64,000 bases of DNA from Halapricum hydrolyticum (GTDB lineage Archaea; Halobacteriota; Halobacteria; Halobacteriales; Haloarculaceae), in contig JAOPKD010000006.1 of the NCBI GenBank assembly GCA_025517565.1, forward strand, positions 1 through 64,000, in the 5' to 3' direction. The notes below the pieces were generated by a model. The model saw only the letters and a program-made list of their open reading frames with translations, had not been told where the DNA came from and did not search any database. This document shows, in pieces, positions 16,077 through 24,307 of this stretch (within the stretch, counting starts at the first letter, position 1; each line of letters opens with the position of its first letter). The position numbers and the translations under genes were made by a program.

Positions 16077-17146
16077 GCTTTCCCCTCCCACGCTTCGAAG
16101 GAGCCGTAGATGTTCTTCGAGAGGTATCGCTCTCCGGAGTCGGGGAAGACCGTCACGACCGTCTCAGCCGGCGCGTCGAGGTCGCCGCTCGCGATCCGTT
16201 CGGCGACCCGTCGGGCGGCGACGCTGGCCGCGCCGGAACTCGATCCGACGAGGTGGCCCGCCTCGCTGGCGAGCCGCTGCAGTTCTGCGTGGGCGTCGCG
16301 GTCGCTGACAGTGACGACCTCGTCGAGCACGTCTGGGTCGAGCAGTTCGGCGACGCTCGGGTCGTGGGTACCGATCCCCTCGGTCTTGTAGTCACCCTCC
16401 TCGCGGTGCTCGTCGAGCAGTTCGCCGAAGGTCGAGCCCTCGGGTTCGACGGCGACGACGTGGACGTCGGGGACGCGCTCGCGGACGGCCCGGGCGATTC
16501 CCATCAGCGTCCCGCCGGAGCCGACGCCGGCGACGACCGCCCCGATCTCCTCGCCCAGCGCCTCGAGGATCTCCCGGCCGGTCGTCTCGTAGTGCGCCTC
16601 GACGTTCAGCGGCGTCGCGAACTGCTGTGGGACGACCGCGTCCTCGCGCTGTTCCGCGATTTCGTGGGCGCGTTCCGCAGCCCCGGACATCCCGATATCG
16701 CCGGGGACGTCGACGATCTCAGCTCCGAGTGCAGCCATCAGCCGCCGCTTCTCCTCGCTGAATCCGCGCGGGACGACGAAGACGGTGTCCAGCCCGAGCT
16801 GGTTCGCGGCGACGGCCATCCCGATGCCGGTGTTGCCGGCCGTCGGCTCGACGACAGTGCCGCCCGGGGGGAGGTCGCCGCGGTCGAGCAGCCGCTCGAT
16901 GATGTGTTTGCCGATCCGGTCTTTGACGCTGCCGCCGGGGTTGAACGTCTCCAGCTTCGCGTAGACCGGCACTGATGGCGGTCCGGTTTCGAGTTCGACT
17001 AGCGGCGTGTGGCCGATCGTTTCGAGGAGTGATCCGCGTGGGTCAGTACGTTCAGACGACGGTTCGTGTGAGTCGGTACGTTCAGACGACGGTTCGTGTG
17101 AGTCGGTACGTTCGGACAGTTCGTGTGAGTCGGTATGTCGAGTCAT
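16073..17146 (-). CDS. cysK: Cysteine synthase, PLP-dependent
   Basis: 357 residues. From residue about 39 it is a standard CysK/CysM enzyme: LLETIGHTPLVEL, the PLP lysine in NPGGSVKDRIG, EPTAGNTGIGMA, GVGSGGTLMGIA and GSSSGAAS. It condenses O-acetylserine (or a related activated serine) with sulfide. The first 38 residues are unusual: three copies of about ten residues rich in Thr-Asp-Ser-His-Glu, encoded by the 30-bp tandem repeat. No other in-frame ATG exists between 17146 and the conserved domain, so this start is kept. It is preceded by a leader ORF and hairpin and overlaps the next gene. Confidence 0.92.
   Translation of the reverse strand: MTRHTDSHELSERTDSHEPSSERTDSHEPSSERTDPRGSLLETIGHTPLVELETGPPSVPVYAKLETFNPGGSVKDRIGKHIIERLLDRGDLPPGGTVVEPTAGNTGIGMAVAANQLGLDTVFVVPRGFSEEKRRLMAALGAEIVDVPGDIGMSGAAERAHEIAEQREDAVVPQQFATPLNVEAHYETTGREILEALGEEIGAVVAGVGSGGTLMGIARAVRERVPDVHVVAVEPEGSTFGELLDEHREEGDYKTEGIGTHDPSVAELLDPDVLDEVVTVSDRDAHAELQRLASEAGHLVGSSSGAASVAARRVAERIASGDLDAPAETVVTVFPDSGERYLSKNIYGSFEAWEGKA
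17046..17132. repeat. 30-bp tandem repeat in the 5' end of cysK
   Basis: Two identical 30-bp units (17046-17075 and 17076-17105) and a third of 27 bp (17106-17132) with a small deletion, beginning gtacgttcagacgacggttc on the plus strand. Unit length is a multiple of three, so copy changes keep the cysK frame and only lengthen or shorten its acidic N-terminus. Confidence 0.95.
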
Positions 17147-17197
17147 GTCTCTGTAATCTCTGGCGGTCTGGGAGCGGGGCTACCTGGTTTCGATCGG

Positions 17198-17217
17198 CGA
17201 GCGGTGTGTCGCGCTCG
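17198..17217 (-). promoter_or_regulatory. Hairpin between leader ORF and cysK
   Basis: Six G/C-rich base pairs (cgagcg with cgctcg) around an 8-base loop, beginning about 12 bases after the stop of the cysteine-rich leader ORF and ending 52 bases before the cysK ATG. Placement fits an attenuator or translation-control stem. The stem is short and could be incidental. Confidence 0.35.
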
Positions 17218-17228
17218 GCTGTGCGTCC

Positions 17229-17381
17229 TCAACAACAGCGACAGCAGGTACAGAAACAGTCCGTGGCACGTCGCGAAGAGATGCGATTCGGGCGTGTCAC
17301 CCGCTGGGAGCGGGACAGCGAGCCGTGGACCTGCGACTCCGTCCCCGCGACGGCGTCGTCGGCCGATCGCACTCGATGCAT
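17229..17381 (-). CDS. Cysteine-codon-rich leader ORF upstream of cysK
   Basis: A 50-codon frame from ATG 17381 to the stop at 17229, ending in CFCTCCRCC: six cysteine codons in the last nine before TGA. The stop is 82 bases upstream of the cysK start on the same strand. A TATA-like element lies about 26 bases before the ATG. The body is basic and Ser/Arg-rich, unlike a typical haloarchaeal protein, which fits a leader peptide rather than an enzyme. Ribosome slowing at the cysteine codons when charged tRNA-Cys is scarce could change folding downstream, as in actinobacterial cysteine leaders. This function is inferred. The run could also be a by-product of a Leu-rich reading in another frame. 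Confidence 0.4.
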   Translation of the reverse strand: MHRVRSADDAVAGTESQVHGSLSRSQRVTRPNRISSRRATDCFCTCCRCC

Positions 17382-17402
17382 ACGTCGCGGTACGCTTCCC
17401 CT

Positions 17403-17412
17403 GCTTTTGAAC
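17403..17412 (-). promoter_or_regulatory. TATA-like element before the cysK leader
   Basis: Minus-strand TTCAAAAGCA, 26 bases before the leader ATG at 17381; the only T/A-rich element in the cysK upstream region, so probably the cysK promoter. Confidence 0.4.
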
Positions 17413-17494
17413 GTTCTCATCTCTCCACCCGTGCGGTCGTCTTTTCTGCTCGCCAGGCGGTCGTCTTTTCCGCCCGGCGGGCGTTCGCTTCCGT

Positions 17495-17596
17495 ATGGCG
17501 ACGTGGGCCGACCTCTTCGAACGCGCCCGGACGTACGAGACGACGGTCGAAGCGATCCGTGAGACGCTCGCCACCCGTCGGGAGGACGATGACTGA
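17495..17596 (+). CDS. 33-residue protein overlapping the PIN-like gene
   Basis: 33 codons (MATWADLFERARTYETTVEA and on), a single amphipathic acidic helix. It overlaps the next start by eight bases, so it is probably cotranslated with the PIN-like gene. A TATA-like CTTTTC is 27 bases upstream. Size and overlap resemble an antitoxin-type partner, but no family is recognised and the pairing is inference. Confidence 0.5.
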   Translation: MATWADLFERARTYETTVEAIRETLATRREDDD

Positions 17597-18059
17597 CGCG
17601 TCGCCGGCGCGGGTCGTGGCCGACGCGGACGTGCTTGTGGCGGACTTGCTCGTAGGCGGTCTGGCCCGCGAGGCGCTCGATCACGTCCGTCGCCACTCCT
17701 GGCTGGCGCTGCTGGCCAGTGACCCGCTACTCGAGGATACCGAGGCAGTCGTGGCCGAACTCGCCGATCCGGAGCTGGCGGCCGCACACCACGAACGGCT
17801 GGCAGCGGCGACAGAACGCGTCGAACACCCGGCGGGCGATCACCCGGCGCTGGCGACGGCCTACCGGGGTGGGGCCGCCCACCTGCTGAGCTACGACGCG
17901 TCGCTTCGCTCGGCACAGACGGGGCTGTCCGTCCAGCCGCACGCGGACCTGAGCGTCCGTCCGCCGGACGCGTTCGCCCGGCTGTTCGATCCCGCGAGCC
18001 TCCACGGGCTGGTCGAGGGCGACACGTATCCCGGGCCGGACAGCGATCCGCGTGCGTAG
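17589..18059 (+). CDS. PIN-like domain protein
   Basis: 156 residues starting at the ATG overlapping the 33-residue ORF. The N-terminus ARVVADADVLVADLLVGG has the first conserved aspartates of PIN/VapC-like nucleases; further acids and a late SYDASLRSAQTG complete a plausible core. It resembles a widespread haloarchaeal PIN-like family (DUF7384-like, from memory). The catalytic acids are only partly recognisable, so nuclease activity is uncertain. The long frame to 17325 is a read-through of non-coding DNA. Confidence 0.75.
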   Translation: MTDASPARVVADADVLVADLLVGGLAREALDHVRRHSWLALLASDPLLEDTEAVVAELADPELAAAHHERLAAATERVEHPAGDHPALATAYRGGAAHLLSYDASLRSAQTGLSVQPHADLSVRPPDAFARLFDPASLHGLVEGDTYPGPDSDPRA

Positions 18060-18086
18060 CGGGAACTCTCCTCGGCCGTGGCACGA

Positions 18087-20618
18087 TCACGACGGCAGGA
18101 GTCCGTCGCGTTCGATCTCCTCGGCCAGTGACTCGGGCAGATAGGTCTCCGAGGCGTCGAAATCGTAGCTGAGCCATCCTTCACAGGAGTGATAGTCGGC
18201 CGAGCCGCCGTCGAACTCCGAGTAACACTTGTTCTCCTCGTCGAGTTCGCCTATCACGTTGTGTAAGAGCTCGTGGACGACGATCCGCGTTCGGACGCTG
18301 TACTCGCCGACGGTGCCGCTCGAACCGGCGTCGTTGATCGAGAAGTATCCCGGTGCGTAACCGCGTCCGGCGACGCTGTCGGACTCGATCGGAACGATCA
18401 TGGCAGCGCGCGTCACGCTGAGCATCTCTCCGACGTACTGCTCGGTGTAGTAGGTATCGGACAGCTCGTTGAATTCTTCGGAGCTGCCGTCCGTCGTGAC
18501 CGACTCTCCGAGACTCTTTCGAGTAATGTGAACCGTGACGCCGGTCGAGCCGTCGGAGTTGTCGATCGGCATCTCGGCCCAGGCCTGCCGGAGGCCGGCA
18601 CGTTCGGCGCTGCTGAGGCCGTCGGCGTTCGCACTCGCAAGCAGCGTGACGTACAGATCCATCCGGAGTGGGTCGGCACCTGAAATCGTTGCTCCGCCCG
18701 CGGTCTCGCCGCTGACTTCCACACCGTCTTCGAGACCATCGCCGTCAGTATCGGAAGCGAGCGGATCGGTTCCCAGATCGTACTCCCGCCCGTCGCCGAG
18801 CCCGTCACTGTCCGTATCGGCAATTCCGGGGTCGGTCCCCAGTTCCTGTTCGACTTCATCGGGCAACCCGTCGTCGTCGGTGTCGGGCGTCGGCGTCGTC
18901 GGATCGGTTCCGAACGCGAGTTCGGCGTCGTCGTCGAACCCGTCGCCGTCCGTGTCGGCCGCGGTCGGGTCCGTCCCGAGATCGGGTTCTCGACTGTCAC
19001 CCAGGCCATCGTCGTCCGTATCGGACGTCGTGGGGTCGGTCCCCAGTTCGTCCTCTCGGCCGTCGTTGAGCCCGTCGCCGTCCGTGTCAACCACGACCGG
19101 ATCAGCGCCAAGCGCCAGCTCGCGCCCGTCTTCGAGCCCGTCGTCGTCCGTGTCCGCCGCGAGCGGGTCGGTCCCCAGATCCACTTCGCGACTGTCGTCC
19201 AGTCCATCACTGTCGGTATCTGGCTCCGTCGGATCGGTGTCGAGTTCGAGCTCCCGGCTGTCGTTCAGGCCGTCGCTGTCTGTATCACCTACCGAAGGGT
19301 CCGTTCCGAGGTCCCGCTCGCGCCCGTCTTCGAGTCCGTCACCATCGGTGTCGGGATCGAGTGGATCCGTCCCCAGGTCGGTCTCGGCCCCGTCTTCGAG
19401 ACTATCTGCGTCCGAATCCCCGATCAGCGGATCCGTTTCGAGGTCGAGTTCTCGACCGTCGTCTAGCCCGTCTCCGTCGGTATCAGCGTCGAGGGGGTCG
19501 GTCTCCAGATCGAGTTCGCGGCTGTCGTTTAGTCTATCGCCGTCAGTGTCGGGATCAAGGGGGTCAGTCTTCAGATCGAGTTCGCGGCTGTCGTTCAAGC
19601 TGTCGCTGTCAGTGTCGGGATCGAGTGGATCGGTCTCAAGGTCGAGTTCGCGGCCATCCTCCAGCCCGTCGCTGTCGGTGTCCGGCACGAGCGGATCCGT
19701 CTCAAAGTCGAGTTCCAGACTGTCGTTCAGGTTGTCGCCGTCGGTGTCAACGTCAAGGAGATCGGTCCCGATGTCCAACTCTCCGCTGTCGTTCAGGCCG
19801 TCGCTATCAGTGTCCGGATCCGTTGGATCGCTCTCAAGGTCGAGTTCTCGACTGTCGTCTAGCCCGTCTCCGTCGGTATCAGCGTCGAGGGGGTCGGTCT
19901 CACGGTCGAGTTCTCGACTGTCGTTCAGACTGTCGCCGTCGGTGTCGGAGGCTAGCGGATCGGTTTCGAGAGCGAGTTCGCGGCTGTCGTTCAGGCCGTC
20001 GCTGTCAGTGTCTGCGGCTACGGGATCTGTCCCGATGTCGTGCTCGCGACCGTCGTTTAGTTCGTCGTCGTCGGTGTCCGCTACGAGCGGATCGGTTTCG
20101 ATATCGAGTTCACGGCTGTCGTTCAGGCCGTCGCTGTCAGTGTCCGTCTCTGTCGGATCGGTCTCAAGGCCGAGTTCGCGGCTATCGCTTAGGCTGTCGC
20201 CGTCAGTGTCGGGATCGAGCGGATCCGTTCCGACGTCGTACTCCCGGCCGTCTCCGAGATCGTCGTCGTCCGTGTCCGCCGCGAGCGGATCGGTCCCAAG
20301 GTCGAGTTCTCGACTGTCGTTTAGACTGTCGCCGTCGCTGTCGACCACCAGTGGATCCGTCTCGAGGTCGTGCTCTCGGCCGTCCGTCAATCCGTCGCTG
20401 TCAGTGTCTGGGTCGAGCGGATCGGTCGGGCCGTCGAGTTCTCGACCGTCATCGAGTCCGTCGCCGTCGGTGTCGGCCCCGAGTGGATCCGTTCCGGCGA
20501 GCAGTTCCGCCCCTGCCGTAACGCCGTCGTCGTCTAGTGCGACGACGTTCGTCGTCAGCAGGCCGGTGGCGATGAGCAAAACGGCCAGGAAGACGGCGAG
20601 AACGGCCCGTCGTCTCAC
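18087..20618 (-). CDS. Secreted calcium-repeat protein with putative metallopeptidase domain
   Basis: 843 residues. A basic start and hydrophobic segment (VLAVFLAVLLIATGLLTTNVVAL) form a signal peptide or membrane anchor. About 27 copies of a 22-residue unit of the form DTDGDGLNDSRELxLxTDPL follow (residues about 28-640), like thrombospondin type-3/calcium-binding repeats. The final 200 residues hold VVHELLHNVIGE, an HExxH zinc site, with a nearby Glu and His (DYHSCEGW) that could complete it. It is probably a cell-surface or released calcium-stabilised protease. The domain family of the C-terminus is not recognised. Expressed alone; neighbours do not clarify the role. Confidence 0.8.
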   Translation of the reverse strand: MRRRAVLAVFLAVLLIATGLLTTNVVALDDDGVTAGAELLAGTDPLGADTDGDGLDDGRELDGPTDPLDPDTDSDGLTDGREHDLETDPLVVDSDGDSLNDSRELDLGTDPLAADTDDDDLGDGREYDVGTDPLDPDTDGDSLSDSRELGLETDPTETDTDSDGLNDSRELDIETDPLVADTDDDELNDGREHDIGTDPVAADTDSDGLNDSRELALETDPLASDTDGDSLNDSRELDRETDPLDADTDGDGLDDSRELDLESDPTDPDTDSDGLNDSGELDIGTDLLDVDTDGDNLNDSLELDFETDPLVPDTDSDGLEDGRELDLETDPLDPDTDSDSLNDSRELDLKTDPLDPDTDGDRLNDSRELDLETDPLDADTDGDGLDDGRELDLETDPLIGDSDADSLEDGAETDLGTDPLDPDTDGDGLEDGRERDLGTDPSVGDTDSDGLNDSRELELDTDPTEPDTDSDGLDDSREVDLGTDPLAADTDDDGLEDGRELALGADPVVVDTDGDGLNDGREDELGTDPTTSDTDDDGLGDSREPDLGTDPTAADTDGDGFDDDAELAFGTDPTTPTPDTDDDGLPDEVEQELGTDPGIADTDSDGLGDGREYDLGTDPLASDTDGDGLEDGVEVSGETAGGATISGADPLRMDLYVTLLASANADGLSSAERAGLRQAWAEMPIDNSDGSTGVTVHITRKSLGESVTTDGSSEEFNELSDTYYTEQYVGEMLSVTRAAMIVPIESDSVAGRGYAPGYFSINDAGSSGTVGEYSVRTRIVVHELLHNVIGELDEENKCYSEFDGGSADYHSCEGWLSYDFDASETYLPESLAEEIERDGLLPS
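18720..20540. repeat. 66-bp coding tandem repeats
   Basis: About 27 degenerate units of 66 bp encoding the 22-residue calcium-type repeat. The regular codon pattern also opens long spurious frames on the opposite strand. Units differ by many synonymous changes, so this is an old protein repeat, not a recent DNA expansion. Confidence 0.9.
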
Positions 20619-20844
20619 GGCTGACTCACCTCACGGACGCTGATCCCGCAAACCGCACTCGAGTGTTTCGATCCGGCGGCTCCGGGCTCCATACACGGCT
20701 GTTGCCCTCTGCGGCAAAACGCTCTCGGTCCCCAGTACAAGATCTGATACTGTGGTTTCGACCGATCCGATCGCTGTCTCGTGGCGGATCACTATCGGCC
20801 GGCCGATTCGAGAAGGATCACTGTTGTCCGTTCGATTCGAGAAG

Positions 20845-20852
20845 GTATTTAG
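20845..20852 (+). promoter_or_regulatory. TATA-like element of the geranylgeranyl reductase-family gene
   Basis: GTATTTAG centred 28 bases before the ATG at 20876; supports the inner start. Confidence 0.5.
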
Positions 20853-20875
20853 CCGAGAGCGGACTTTGGATACCC

Positions 20876-21961
20876 ATGCGCGACTTCGTCGTCGTCGGTG
20901 CGGGACCGGCCGGCTCGCGGTTCGCCCGTCGGGCCGCCGAGGCCGGCCACGATGTCCTCGTCTTCGAGCAGGGGGCGATCGGCGAGCCGCTGGCGTGTTC
21001 GGGACACGTCAGCACCGATGTCTGGCAGTTCACGCCCGACGGCGCTCGCGAGGCGCTCCTGCAGAACGAGATCTACGGCGCACGTTTCCGGCTCGGGGGC
21101 CCTGACAGCGAAGCCTACCCCTTCTACAAGGAGTCGGTCGTCTCGAACGTCATCGACCGCGTCGGACTTGACCGCTGGCTCGCTGAGGCTGCCCGCGACG
21201 CGGGTGCGGACGTCCGCGACCATCATACTGTCACCGCCGTCGAAGAGCACCGAGATCACGTCGAGGTCACGGTCAGGGGCCCCGACGGCGTCGACACGCA
21301 CGCGGCCCGGATGGTCGCCGGCGCGGACGGCCCGCGTTCGAAAGTTCGGGGCGAACTCGGTCTGCCCGAACCGGCGGAGCTGTTACACGGCGTGCTCGGT
21401 TTCGACGACTCGCCGGACAGCGCGGACTTCGTCGACGTGCACCTGACTGTCCCCGGGTTTTTCGCCTGGCGGATCCCACGCGGCGAGGCGGGCGTCGAGT
21501 ACGGCCTCGCGGCCAGCCCCGGCGCGGAAGTCGGCGAGTGGTTCGAGGCGTTCACCGACAGCTACGGCGCGGACACGACGAACCGCTGTTCGGGGCTGAT
21601 CTCGATCGGCCCGCCCGAGACGGTGACGAGCAGGCGCGCGTTTCTGGTGGGCGACGCCGCCGCACAGACCAAGCCGTTTACCGGCGGTGGGATCCGGTAC
21701 GGGATGGTGGCTGCCGATCGGGCCGCCGAGACGGTCGATCCCGGCGATCCGGCGACGCTCGCGGACTACGAGTCGGCCTGGCGATCTGCACTCGGTCGGG
21801 AGATCCAACTGGGGGCGTGGATCCGGCGGTGTTACTCGCTCCCCCAGGCTGTCCAGCGGCTCGGCCTCGGCTTCTTCTCCGGCGAGATCGGCGTCCACAT
21901 GGACGAGCCCTCGACGCTGTTCTCCCGCGAGCAGCTGCGGGCGATGTTCTCGCGGTCGTGA
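20876..21961 (+). CDS. Geranylgeranyl reductase family FAD-dependent oxidoreductase
   Basis: 361 residues from the ATG at 20876. MRDFVVVGAGPAGSRFARRAAEAG is the FAD-binding Rossmann start, with CSGHVSTDV, the GADGPRSKVR motif and FLVGDAAAQTKPFTGGGIRYGM typical of geranylgeranyl reductases. Family members saturate the isoprenoid chains of archaeal lipids or of quinones. Several paralogues are usual in haloarchaea, so the substrate is not certain. The longer frame to 20663 has no family similarity before the Rossmann motif. A TATA-like element 28 bases upstream predicts a leaderless message. Confidence 0.9.
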   Translation: MRDFVVVGAGPAGSRFARRAAEAGHDVLVFEQGAIGEPLACSGHVSTDVWQFTPDGAREALLQNEIYGARFRLGGPDSEAYPFYKESVVSNVIDRVGLDRWLAEAARDAGADVRDHHTVTAVEEHRDHVEVTVRGPDGVDTHAARMVAGADGPRSKVRGELGLPEPAELLHGVLGFDDSPDSADFVDVHLTVPGFFAWRIPRGEAGVEYGLAASPGAEVGEWFEAFTDSYGADTTNRCSGLISIGPPETVTSRRAFLVGDAAAQTKPFTGGGIRYGMVAADRAAETVDPGDPATLADYESAWRSALGREIQLGAWIRRCYSLPQAVQRLGLGFFSGEIGVHMDEPSTLFSREQLRAMFSRS

Positions 21962-22023
21962 TCGGGCGCCCGGTCACGGACGTGATTGGCCACCGTTCTC
22001 GATCGTGACTGGTGGCTGTGTCC

Positions 22024-23022
22024 CTACCGATTGCCGGGGAGCCGCCGCGATCGCTCGCTCCCCTCGACGAACGGCAGCGACGCCTCCCTGGCCTCGACGC
22101 GGCCCGCGTCGGTTTCGACGGCCGTCGGTTCGCCCGCGACGACCGCGAACGCGATCGGCTCGTCAAGCGTCGGACTCTCCAGTGCCCGGGTGACAGTGCC
22201 GACCGCGGCCCCATCGCCGTAGACGGTCGCGCCGGGATCGGGCAGCGCCTCACAGACAAGTCCGACTAGCTGCCGCCCCTCTCTGTCGCCGCGCTGCGTG
22301 AGCACAGCCGGCGATCGGCCTGCGAGATCCGGCTCGAACAGCGGCGTCCCGGCTTCCAGCGTCAGCGACTCCCAGGTCCGATAGCCGAAGGGCGCGGCGT
22401 TGAGCCCCCGGTTGACCAGCGTGTCGAACACGCGCTTGGCGTCGTCGATCCCGCAGACGACCTCGTAGCCCGCCTCGCCGGTCGGAGCGTCGCTGGCGAC
22501 GACCGTCACGCCCTCGTCGCCCATCGATCCGCGGACGAACGTGTGGGCCGGCACCGGCGCGCCGCCACCGGTCGAGAGGACGCTCGCGATCTTCTCGGTG
22601 GCCTGGCTGCCGTGGACGCTGAAGACCGCCAGCTCGTCGGTCAGATCGGTACTCTCGGCCCCCGACTCCGAGAGCGCCCGGTCGAGTCGGTCGCCGCGGC
22701 CGGGGGAGAGCAAAGCCAGCAGCCGTTCGCCGGCGTTGTAGACGTACGCGTCGGCGGCGATCGCCCCGTCTTCGAGGACGAACCCGTAGCACCCCTCACC
22801 GTCCGATCGCGGCACGTTGGCGGTACTCGCCCGTTCGACGGCTGCGATGCGGTCCGGGCCGGTTACCTCGCGGACGTCGTAGCCCAGCTCGATCACGCCC
22901 GCGACGTTGCGCACCGCCCGGTGGGTCCGTTCCGGGCGGCCGTAGTCGGCGACGACTCGCTTCCCCCCGACCGATCGAAACGTCGCCCCGTGATCTTCGT
23001 GGACGCTCTCGATGACGCTCAT
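22024..23022 (-). CDS. Aminomethyltransferase (GcvT)-like folate-binding protein
   Basis: 332 residues from ATG 23022 (MSVIESVHEDHGATFRSVGG). The order of segments (RAVRNVAGVIELGYDVREVTG, LAVFSVHGSQATEKIASVL, GEAGYEVVCG, FGYRTWESLTLEAGTPLF and the C-terminal barrel) follows the GcvT/YgfZ/dimethylglycine-dehydrogenase fold. The YgfZ signature KGCYxGQ is not seen, so it is not clearly an iron-sulfur assembly protein. No glycine-cleavage partners are nearby. It may use tetrahydrofolate or a pterin in one-carbon chemistry. Confidence 0.8.
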   Translation of the reverse strand: MSVIESVHEDHGATFRSVGGKRVVADYGRPERTHRAVRNVAGVIELGYDVREVTGPDRIAAVERASTANVPRSDGEGCYGFVLEDGAIAADAYVYNAGERLLALLSPGRGDRLDRALSESGAESTDLTDELAVFSVHGSQATEKIASVLSTGGGAPVPAHTFVRGSMGDEGVTVVASDAPTGEAGYEVVCGIDDAKRVFDTLVNRGLNAAPFGYRTWESLTLEAGTPLFEPDLAGRSPAVLTQRGDREGRQLVGLVCEALPDPGATVYGDGAAVGTVTRALESPTLDEPIAFAVVAGEPTAVETDAGRVEAREASLPFVEGSERSRRLPGNR

Positions 23023-23248
23023 GGCGGGTGGTGGAGCGGCGTGGAAAAGAAGGTTCGCAGAGGTACAATCGTCGCCGAGTGCAAGCACACCGACTCAGTC
23101 GGTCCACCGCACCTCTGCTATCAGCGCTTTCGGTGGTGGGTGAGCGACATCTAGTGTGACGTGGATGGACCGTACGACAACGACCTCCGACACCGGAAGC
23201 CGCTGCTGGAAGAGGAACTGCTTTCGGTGCGAGAACGCAAGACGGCAT

Positions 23249-24274
23249 ATGCGTAACTCGAACCGCGAGTGGGTGTTCGCACAGCGCCCCGACGGCGAAC
23301 CGGACATGGACAGCTTCGAACTCCGCGAGGGCGACGTGCCGGAGCCACGACATGGCGAACTCCTGGTCCGCGTGCGATATCTCTCCGTGGACCCCTACAT
23401 GCGAGGACGGATGCGGGACGCCGAGTCCTATGCCGAACCGTGGGACATCGGCGACCCGATGGCGGGTGCCGTCGTCGGCGAAGTCGTCGAGAGCGAGAGC
23501 GACGCGTACGAGGCTGGCGACCTCGTGACCGGCAACGGGACGTGGGCGGACTACAGCGTCCTCGACGCCGAGAGCGTCGCCCCCGTCGATCCGTCGGTCG
23601 CGGACCTGCCGGCGTACCTCGGCGTCCTTGGAATGCCCGGTCGGACCGCGTACTTCGGGCTGCTGGAAGTCGGCGAGCCCAAACCCGGCGACACCGTCGT
23701 CGTCTCCGGCGCCGCGGGCGCGGTCGGCTCCGTCGTCGGCCAGATCGCGAAACTCAACGGCTGCCGCGTCGTCGGGTTCGCGGGCACCGACGAGAAAGTC
23801 GAGTGGCTCACCGACGACCTCGGCTTCGACGCCGCAATCAACTACAAACAGGTCGAGGATTACCGCACAGCACTCGACGACGCCGCCAGGAGCGGCGTCG
23901 ACGTCTACTTCGACAACGTCGGCGGTCCGATCACCGATGCCGTGTTCACGAAGCTGAATCTCGACGCCCGCGTTGCCGTCTGCGGACAGATCGCTCACTA
24001 CAACGACGAGAGCGTGCCGACCGGGCCGCGAAAACTCCCCCAGCTCATCTCGGTGCGCGCGAAAGTCCAGGGGCTGCTCGTCGGCGACTACGCTACCCGG
24101 TTCGAAGCGGCAAGCGAGCAGCTCGGCGAGTGGGTCGTGTCCGGCGAGATCAGTCACCGTGAGAGTGTCGTCGACGGGCTCGAAAACGCGCCCGACGCGT
24201 TCCTCGGGCTCTTCTCCGGCGACAACATCGGCAAGCAGGTCGTCGCCGTCTCCGACCCCTCAACGACGAACTAG
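23249..24274 (+). CDS. NADP-dependent MDR-family oxidoreductase (CurA/leukotriene B4 dehydrogenase type)
   Basis: 341 residues from ATG 23249. The motif VDPYMRGRMRD near residue 50, VVSGAAGAVGSVVGQIAKLNGCRVVGFAGTDEKV (NADP-binding AxxGxxG) and DVYFDNVGG are hallmarks of the CurA/PTGR/zinc-independent MDR group. It would reduce the C=C bond of alpha,beta-unsaturated carbonyls using NADPH. The upstream part of the longest frame is Cys/Arg-rich and not family-like. Flanked downstream by the IS6 element, 33 bases after the stop. Confidence 0.92.
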   Translation: MRNSNREWVFAQRPDGEPDMDSFELREGDVPEPRHGELLVRVRYLSVDPYMRGRMRDAESYAEPWDIGDPMAGAVVGEVVESESDAYEAGDLVTGNGTWADYSVLDAESVAPVDPSVADLPAYLGVLGMPGRTAYFGLLEVGEPKPGDTVVVSGAAGAVGSVVGQIAKLNGCRVVGFAGTDEKVEWLTDDLGFDAAINYKQVEDYRTALDDAARSGVDVYFDNVGGPITDAVFTKLNLDARVAVCGQIAHYNDESVPTGPRKLPQLISVRAKVQGLLVGDYATRFEAASEQLGEWVVSGEISHRESVVDGLENAPDAFLGLFSGDNIGKQVVAVSDPSTTN

Positions 24275-24307
24275 CATCTCCGTGACTGTGGTGGGGTGAT
24301 CCGCGTC

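Noticed and set aside
18720..20540. Regular repeats resembling a CRISPR array
   Set aside because: The 66-bp units are degenerate, contiguous and in frame with a secreted protein; there are no unique spacers and no cas genes.
18535..20643. 702-codon plus-strand ORF opposite the calcium-repeat protein
   Set aside because: It arises from the repeated Asp/Gly/Leu codon pattern read on the other strand; its product is Ser/Arg-rich and low in acids, not haloarchaeal.
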